Below are positions 7,099-10,116 of a stretch of DNA of 10,116 nucleotides, piece by piece. The notes below the pieces were generated by a model that saw only the letters and a list, made by a program, of their open reading frames with translations, was not told the origin of the DNA and did not search any database. The translations under genes were made by a program, and so were the position numbers. The stretch is from Spirochaetaceae bacterium. GTDB taxonomy: Bacteria; Spirochaetota; Spirochaetia; Treponematales; Breznakiellaceae. Location of the stretch: positions 1 to 10,116 of the forward strand of contig JAISDF010000046.1 of the NCBI GenBank assembly GCA_031265025.1. Reading direction: 5' to 3'. Positions within the stretch are counted from its first letter, which is position 1, and each line of letters starts with the position of its first letter.

Positions 7099-8904
7099 TC
7101 AGTCGCCGATGACCTTGCGTATGTCCTGCTTTATCGCGCCAAGTTTTTTGGCCGCTTCCGCCTTTGCCTCCCCAAGGCTTCCGGTAACTTTGGTACAGCT
7201 TGTGGCGTAGAATTTTATCTTGGGCTCGGTGCCGCTGGGCCGGGCGCTTACCACGGTTCCGTCCTCAAGATAGAACTGGAGCACATCGCTTTTGGGCAGC
7301 GAAACCTTTTCCGTCCCCTTACCCTTGCCGGGTATGATCCACAGCGACTTTAGCACATCCCGTACTTTGACAACCCTGAGCCCGCCCAGCGTTACGGGAG
7401 GATTTTTCCGGTATTCTTCCATGATGCCCTTCATGATGGCGGGGCCGTCAGGACCCTGGAAGTATTTGGAAATGCCCATTTCTTCCCAGTAACCCGCGAT
7501 GCCGTAAAGTTCGTTGAGCCGGTCAAGGAGGCCCTTGCCCTTGCTCCTCCAGTAAATGGTCATCTCGGCGGTCAGCGCCGCCGCGGAAACCCCGTCCTTG
7601 TCGCGCACTTCGTTTTCGATGAGGTAGCCGTAACTTTCTTCGGTGCCGAATACCACCGTATGGCTTCCGTCCTCCTCGCAGCGGCGTATAATATCCGCTA
7701 TCCACTTAAAACCCGTGAGGCACTCAAGACAGGCGGCGCCGTAGTATTGGGCGATCTTCCCCTGCATGCCGGTAGTAACTATGCTGTTTACCATGGCGGG
7801 ATTTTTCGGCATCCTTCCCAGCTCTTTAAGGGAAAGGAAAATATAGTCGGCGAGAAGCGCGCCCATCTGGTTGCCCGTAACAAGGGTAAATTCCCCGGCA
7901 TGGCTTTGCGCCGGGGCCCCCATCGCGCCGGGCTTTGCCCCGCCTGAGGGAACGGCGATTCCGAAACGGTCGGCGTCGGGGTCGGTGGCCATAACCACAT
8001 CGGCGTTCTTTTCCCTGCCGAGTTTGACCGCCATTTCCAGGGCCGCCGCCTCTTCCGGATTGGGAAAGGCCACGGTAGGAAAGTCCCCGTTTCCCTCGCG
8101 CTGTTCGGGGACGGTGATGACCTTGAGACCCAGGCTTCCCAGCACGGTTTCAACATGAAGGGCGCCGGTGCCGTGAAGGGGCGTGTAGACTATTTTTACC
8201 TCCCCCGCTTTTTCCTTTATCAGATCCGGCCTGAAGAGCCTGCTCTTCACCATGGTCCAGTAGGCTTCGTCGATTTCCCTGTCAATAATCGTGAGCAGCC
8301 CCTTCGCAAGGGCCTCGTCCCTCCCCATCTCTTTTATTTCAGTTACCCTGTTGACTTCGTCGATGATCCCCGTATCATGGGGGCTTATTACCTGGCCGCC
8401 GTCATTCCAGTAGGCCTTGTAGCCGTTGTATTGGGGAGGATTGTGGCTTGCGGTAACCACTATGCCCGTATCACAGCCAAGACGGCGTATGGCAAAGGAC
8501 AGTTCCGGCGTGGGTCTCAGGGCGGAAAAAAGGTAGGTCTTTATACCGTTGGCGGCAAAAATCAGCGCGCACGCCTCGGCGAATTCCACCGAATAATGGC
8601 GGCTGTCAAAGGCGACAACAGCCTTGAGGGTCCCCGCCGAGGCCTTTTCGCCCGAAGCCTTGCGAAGATAGGACGCGAGCCCCTGGGTGGCGCTTTTTAC
8701 CACCAGGGTATTCATGCGGTTATAACCCCCGCCGATAATCCCCCTGAGTCCTCCGGTGCCGAATTCCAGCATACGGTAGAAACGGTCTTCAAGCTCCTTA
8801 AAATCCTCTTTTAAGAGAAGTTCCTCTACCTCTTTGCGGAAATGGGGATCTTTTTCCCTGCTTATATACTCTTTTGCCCGGTCTATAACCGCGTTTCTCT
8901 CCAT
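7099..8904 (-). CDS. pgm: Alpha-D-phosphohexomutase (phosphoglucomutase/phosphomannomutase)
   Basis: Cytoplasmic enzyme interconverting hexose-1-phosphate and hexose-6-phosphate through a phosphoserine intermediate. It links central metabolism to glycogen, sugar-nucleotide and cell-envelope synthesis. The 601 residues match the long PgcA/PGM2-like branch rather than the 450-residue AlgC/ManB branch. All four active-site loops are seen: TASHNP with the phosphorylated Ser153 (151-156), the metal loop DPDADR (308-313), the sugar-specificity loop GTEES (420-424) and the phosphate loop RPSGTEP (555-561). TGGLRG at 50-55 is also typical. A Gly/Ala-rich stretch follows the metal loop (about 319-338). 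The start at 8904 is chosen because AAGGAG (complement of 8911-8916) sits 6 bases upstream; an in-frame TTG at 8955 would overlap the promoter. It is the first gene of the minus-strand run. Glucose versus mannose preference cannot be read from the sequence. Confidence 0.95.
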   Translation of the reverse strand: MERNAVIDRAKEYISREKDPHFRKEVEELLLKEDFKELEDRFYRMLEFGTGGLRGIIGGGYNRMNTLVVKSATQGLASYLRKASGEKASAGTLKAVVAFDSRHYSVEFAEACALIFAANGIKTYLFSALRPTPELSFAIRRLGCDTGIVVTASHNPPQYNGYKAYWNDGGQVISPHDTGIIDEVNRVTEIKEMGRDEALAKGLLTIIDREIDEAYWTMVKSRLFRPDLIKEKAGEVKIVYTPLHGTGALHVETVLGSLGLKVITVPEQREGNGDFPTVAFPNPEEAAALEMAVKLGREKNADVVMATDPDADRFGIAVPSGGAKPGAMGAPAQSHAGEFTLVTGNQMGALLADYIFLSLKELGRMPKNPAMVNSIVTTGMQGKIAQYYGAACLECLTGFKWIADIIRRCEEDGSHTVVFGTEESYGYLIENEVRDKDGVSAAALTAEMTIYWRSKGKGLLDRLNELYGIAGYWEEMGISKYFQGPDGPAIMKGIMEEYRKNPPVTLGGLRVVKVRDVLKSLWIIPGKGKGTEKVSLPKSDVLQFYLEDGTVVSARPSGTEPKIKFYATSCTKVTGSLGEAKAEAAKKLGAIKQDIRKVIGD

Positions 8905-8910
8905 ATTCTT

Positions 8911-8916
8911 CTCCTT
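8911..8916 (-). promoter_or_regulatory. Ribosome binding site of pgm
   Basis: AAGGAG on the minus strand, 6 bases before the ATG at 8904. It is a near-perfect Shine-Dalgarno match and decides against the upstream in-frame TTG at 8955. Confidence 0.85.
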
Positions 8917-8931
8917 TTTACGGTTGATTTC

Positions 8932-8960
8932 AGTATAATAGGACCATCCTGACAAGACAA
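8932..8960 (-). promoter_or_regulatory. Predicted sigma-70-type promoter for the pgm-to-tatQM run
   Basis: On the minus strand a -35-like TTGTCT (complement of 8955-8960) and a -10-like TATACT (complement of 8932-8937) are separated by exactly 17 bases. Four of six bases in the -35 and five of six in the -10 match the consensus. Initiation near 8925 would leave a leader of about 20 bases holding the ribosome site. It is the only clear promoter seen upstream of the five minus-strand genes; internal promoters cannot be excluded. Confidence 0.6.
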
Positions 8961-8967
8961 GAGTGAA

Positions 8968-9008
8968 AAGGGGCCTCCTCAGGGTCCTGTTACATGTAAC
9001 GGCCCCTT
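8968..9008. promoter_or_regulatory. Nested inverted repeats in the divergent promoter region, candidate operator
   Basis: The outer arms AAGGGGCC (8968-8975) and GGCCCCTT (9001-9008) are perfect inverted repeats. Between them, directly against the right arm, sits a perfect 12-base palindrome GTTACATGTAAC (8989-9000). The right arm overlaps the -35 of the oadG promoter by two bases, and the left arm lies about 8 bases upstream of the pgm -35. This geometry suits a dimeric regulator acting on the oad promoter or on both. No regulator gene is in the window, and the protein is unknown. Confidence 0.45.
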
Positions 9009-9035
9009 GAATCCAAAGGCCTTATTTTGTATCCT
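9007..9035 (+). promoter_or_regulatory. Predicted sigma-70-type promoter for oadGA
   Basis: TTGAAT (9007-9012) and TATCCT (9030-9035) lie 17 bases apart, each matching four of six consensus bases. Initiation near 9042 would give a leader of about 16 bases, just enough for the ribosome site at 9046-9052. This is a weaker match than the divergent promoter on the other strand. Confidence 0.45.
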
Positions 9036-9045
9036 TATTGAAGAT

Positions 9046-9052
9046 AGAGGAG
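9046..9052 (+). promoter_or_regulatory. Ribosome binding site of oadG
   Basis: AGAGGAG lies 5 bases before the ATG at 9058. It fixes this start over an in-frame TTG at 9007 that would add 17 residues and coincides with the predicted -35. Confidence 0.8.
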
Positions 9053-9057
9053 TGTCT

Positions 9058-9297
9058 ATGACTATTTTTGATATGCTGGGACAGAGCGGAGTGCTGACCC
9101 TTCTCGGCATGGCTGTTGTGTTTTTATTTCTCATTATTCTGGTTATCAGCGTTACCCTGACCGGAAAATTGATTCGCGGGATAGTTCCCCAGGAAGAAGA
9201 AACCGCCGCTGTTCCGCTTCCGGGCGGAACGCCGCGAAAGGCTGTAAACGCCGCCATAAGCGCCGCGCTTACTGAATACAGGAAAGATAATGCCTAA
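9058..9297 (+). CDS. oadG: Sodium pump decarboxylase, gamma subunit (OadG family)
   Basis: Small membrane subunit of the Na+-translocating oxaloacetate decarboxylase family, which ties the cytoplasmic alpha subunit to the membrane beta subunit. The 79-residue product has one N-terminal helix (about 10-33, VLTLLGMAVVFLFLIILVIS), then an acidic/proline-rich linker (PQEEE, VPLPGG), then a C-terminal segment RKAVNAAISAALTEYRKD resembling the family's usual AIsAAv ending. Length and layout are normal for OadG. There is no His or Cys anywhere, so the Zn-binding C-terminal tail known from the Klebsiella gamma subunit is absent. It overlaps oadA by 8 bases, and the gamma-alpha order is typical for oadGAB operons. 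Small subunits of this family are hard to tell apart between oxaloacetate, methylmalonyl-CoA and glutaconyl-CoA decarboxylases; the oadA neighbour favours the first or a broader carboxyltransferase role. Confidence 0.88.
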   Translation: MTIFDMLGQSGVLTLLGMAVVFLFLIILVISVTLTGKLIRGIVPQEEETAAVPLPGGTPRKAVNAAISAALTEYRKDNA

Positions 9298-10116
9298 AGT
9301 AAAACTTACCGATTTGGTGCTGCGGGACGCCCATCAGTCCCTTTTTGCCACCCGTATGGTCACCTCCGACATGCTGCCGGTCTGTGAAAAGCTCGACAAA
9401 GTGGGATTTTTCGCCCTGGAAGCCTGGGGCGGGGCCACCTTTGACGCCTGTATCCGTTTTTTGAACGAAGATCCCTGGGAAAGGCTCAAAAAACTTAAAA
9501 AAGCCCTTCCCAATACGAAGATCATGATGCTCCTCCGGGGGCAGAACCTTTTGGGTTACCGCCATTACGCCGACGACGTGGTTGCTAAATTCGTGGAATA
9601 CGCCGCCAAAGACGGGGTGGATATTTTCCGTATTTTTGACGCGGTGAACGATCCCCGCAATTTCCGGGCCGCCGCCGCCGCGGCGAAGAAGACGGGCAAA
9701 CACATTCAGGCGGCCATTTCCTATGCCGTAACCCCCTTTCATACTATCGAAAAATACGCGGAACTGGCCAAGCAGTACGTTGATATAGGCGCGGATTCCA
9801 TCGCCATCAAGGATATGTCGGGGCTCCTCAAGCCCTATGTAGCCTACGACCTCGTGAAAGCGATCAAAAAGGTGACGGACCTTCCCATCGAAATCCACTC
9901 CCACGCCACCACAGGGATGTCCGTGGCGACCCTGACCAAGGCCGCCGAGGCTGGGGCGGAGATACTCGACACGGTGATTTCCTCCCTGGCTATGGGTACG
10001 AGCCACAGCCCCACCGAAACCATGGTGGAGATTTTCAGGGGCACCGAATACGACACGGGCCTTGATATTAAGCTGCTCCTCGAAATCGCCGCCTATTTCC
10101 GGGAAGTGCGAAAGAA
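9290..10116 (+). CDS. oadA: Oxaloacetate decarboxylase alpha subunit, carboxyltransferase domain (3' end beyond window)
   Basis: Cytoplasmic biotin-dependent carboxyltransferase subunit. It removes CO2 from oxaloacetate and passes it to biotin, and the membrane subunits then use biotin decarboxylation to export Na+. The 275 visible residues are the N-terminal TIM-barrel domain. Motifs: LRDAHQSLFATRM at 11-23 with metal ligand Asp13, GGATFDACIRFLNEDPWERL (47-66), FRIFDAVND (113-121), AIKDMSG with the likely carbamylated Lys174 (172-178), and IHSHATTG with metal ligands His203 and His205. The start ATG lies inside the end of oadG with AGGA (9280-9283) 6 bases upstream. The biotin-carrier end, if on this chain, and an expected oadB lie beyond the window. 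The same domain occurs in pyruvate carboxylase and transcarboxylase 5S; the adjacent OadG makes the Na+ pump the best call. Confidence 0.93.
   Translation, partial: MPKVKLTDLVLRDAHQSLFATRMVTSDMLPVCEKLDKVGFFALEAWGGATFDACIRFLNEDPWERLKKLKKALPNTKIMMLLRGQNLLGYRHYADDVVAKFVEYAAKDGVDIFRIFDAVNDPRNFRAAAAAAKKTGKHIQAAISYAVTPFHTIEKYAELAKQYVDIGADSIAIKDMSGLLKPYVAYDLVKAIKKVTDLPIEIHSHATTGMSVATLTKAAEAGAEILDTVISSLAMGTSHSPTETMVEIFRGTEYDTGLDIKLLLEIAAYFREVRK

Noticed and set aside
8155..8814. 219-residue open frame antisense to the mutase
   Set aside because: It overlaps conserved mutase motifs on the other strand and shows no family features of its own.
8905..8955. Longer mutase starting from TTG at 8955
   Set aside because: It would run through the predicted -10 and lacks a ribosome site, whereas ATG at 8904 has AAGGAG at ideal distance.
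8968..9008. Intrinsic terminator on the minus strand (GC stem followed by TTTT)
   Set aside because: No minus-strand gene ends here, because oadG reads the other way. The loop is 25 bases and the T-run is short, so an operator is more likely.
9269..10006. 245-residue open frame antisense to oadA
   Set aside because: The plus strand encodes an intact carboxyltransferase domain with all metal ligands, so the antisense frame is a shadow.

Overview
The window looks like chromosomal DNA of a treponeme-like spirochete (Spirochaetota), fairly GC-rich. The best evidence is the three-gene block at 2429-6420. It has the same gene content and order as Treponema pallidum tp0956-tp0957-tp0958: a TPR lipoprotein, a TRAP substrate-binding protein and a fused TRAP permease. 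Two lipoprotein leaders with spirochete-type lipoboxes (FLSC, LASC) fit this. Genus and habitat cannot be fixed from the sequence; a non-pallidum, perhaps gut-associated, treponeme is a guess. No RNA genes, insertion sequences, CRISPR arrays or phage genes were seen, and no gene-free stretch exceeds about 155 bases.

Layout. At 1-1710 (+) lies the 3' part of a Cu(+)-type P1B ATPase (copA). It is followed 16 bases later by a small lipoprotein of unknown function with an internal duplication (1727-2410, +). This pair converges, with an 18-base gap and no visible terminator, on a long minus-strand run. Read in the direction of transcription, the run is: phosphohexomutase (8904-7099), DnaQ-like 3'-5' exonuclease (7073-6417), TPR lipoprotein tatT (6420-5395), TRAP binding protein tatP (5385-4354), and fused TRAP permease tatQM (4354-2429). 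Gaps are 25 bases, a 4-base overlap, 9 bases and a 1-base overlap, so the run probably forms one transcript, or at least the last four genes do. A 153-base divergent region (8905-9057) carries a promoter on each strand and nested palindromes. On the other side are oadG (9058-9297, +) and the start of oadA (9290 to the window edge, +), two subunits of a Na+-pumping decarboxylase.

How they fit together. The TatT-TatP-TatQM set is a TPR-protein-associated TRAP transporter (TPAT), a subfamily proposed from T. pallidum work to take up an unknown, possibly hydrophobic ligand. As in that system, the binding protein here lacks the arginine that holds carboxylates in ordinary TRAP binding proteins. 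TRAP permeases are usually Na+-driven, and the Oad complex exports Na+, so the flanking operons could be energetically linked (inference). The mutase supplies hexose-1-phosphate/hexose-6-phosphate interconversion. The exonuclease is joined to tatT by an ATGA overlap without an obvious functional reason.
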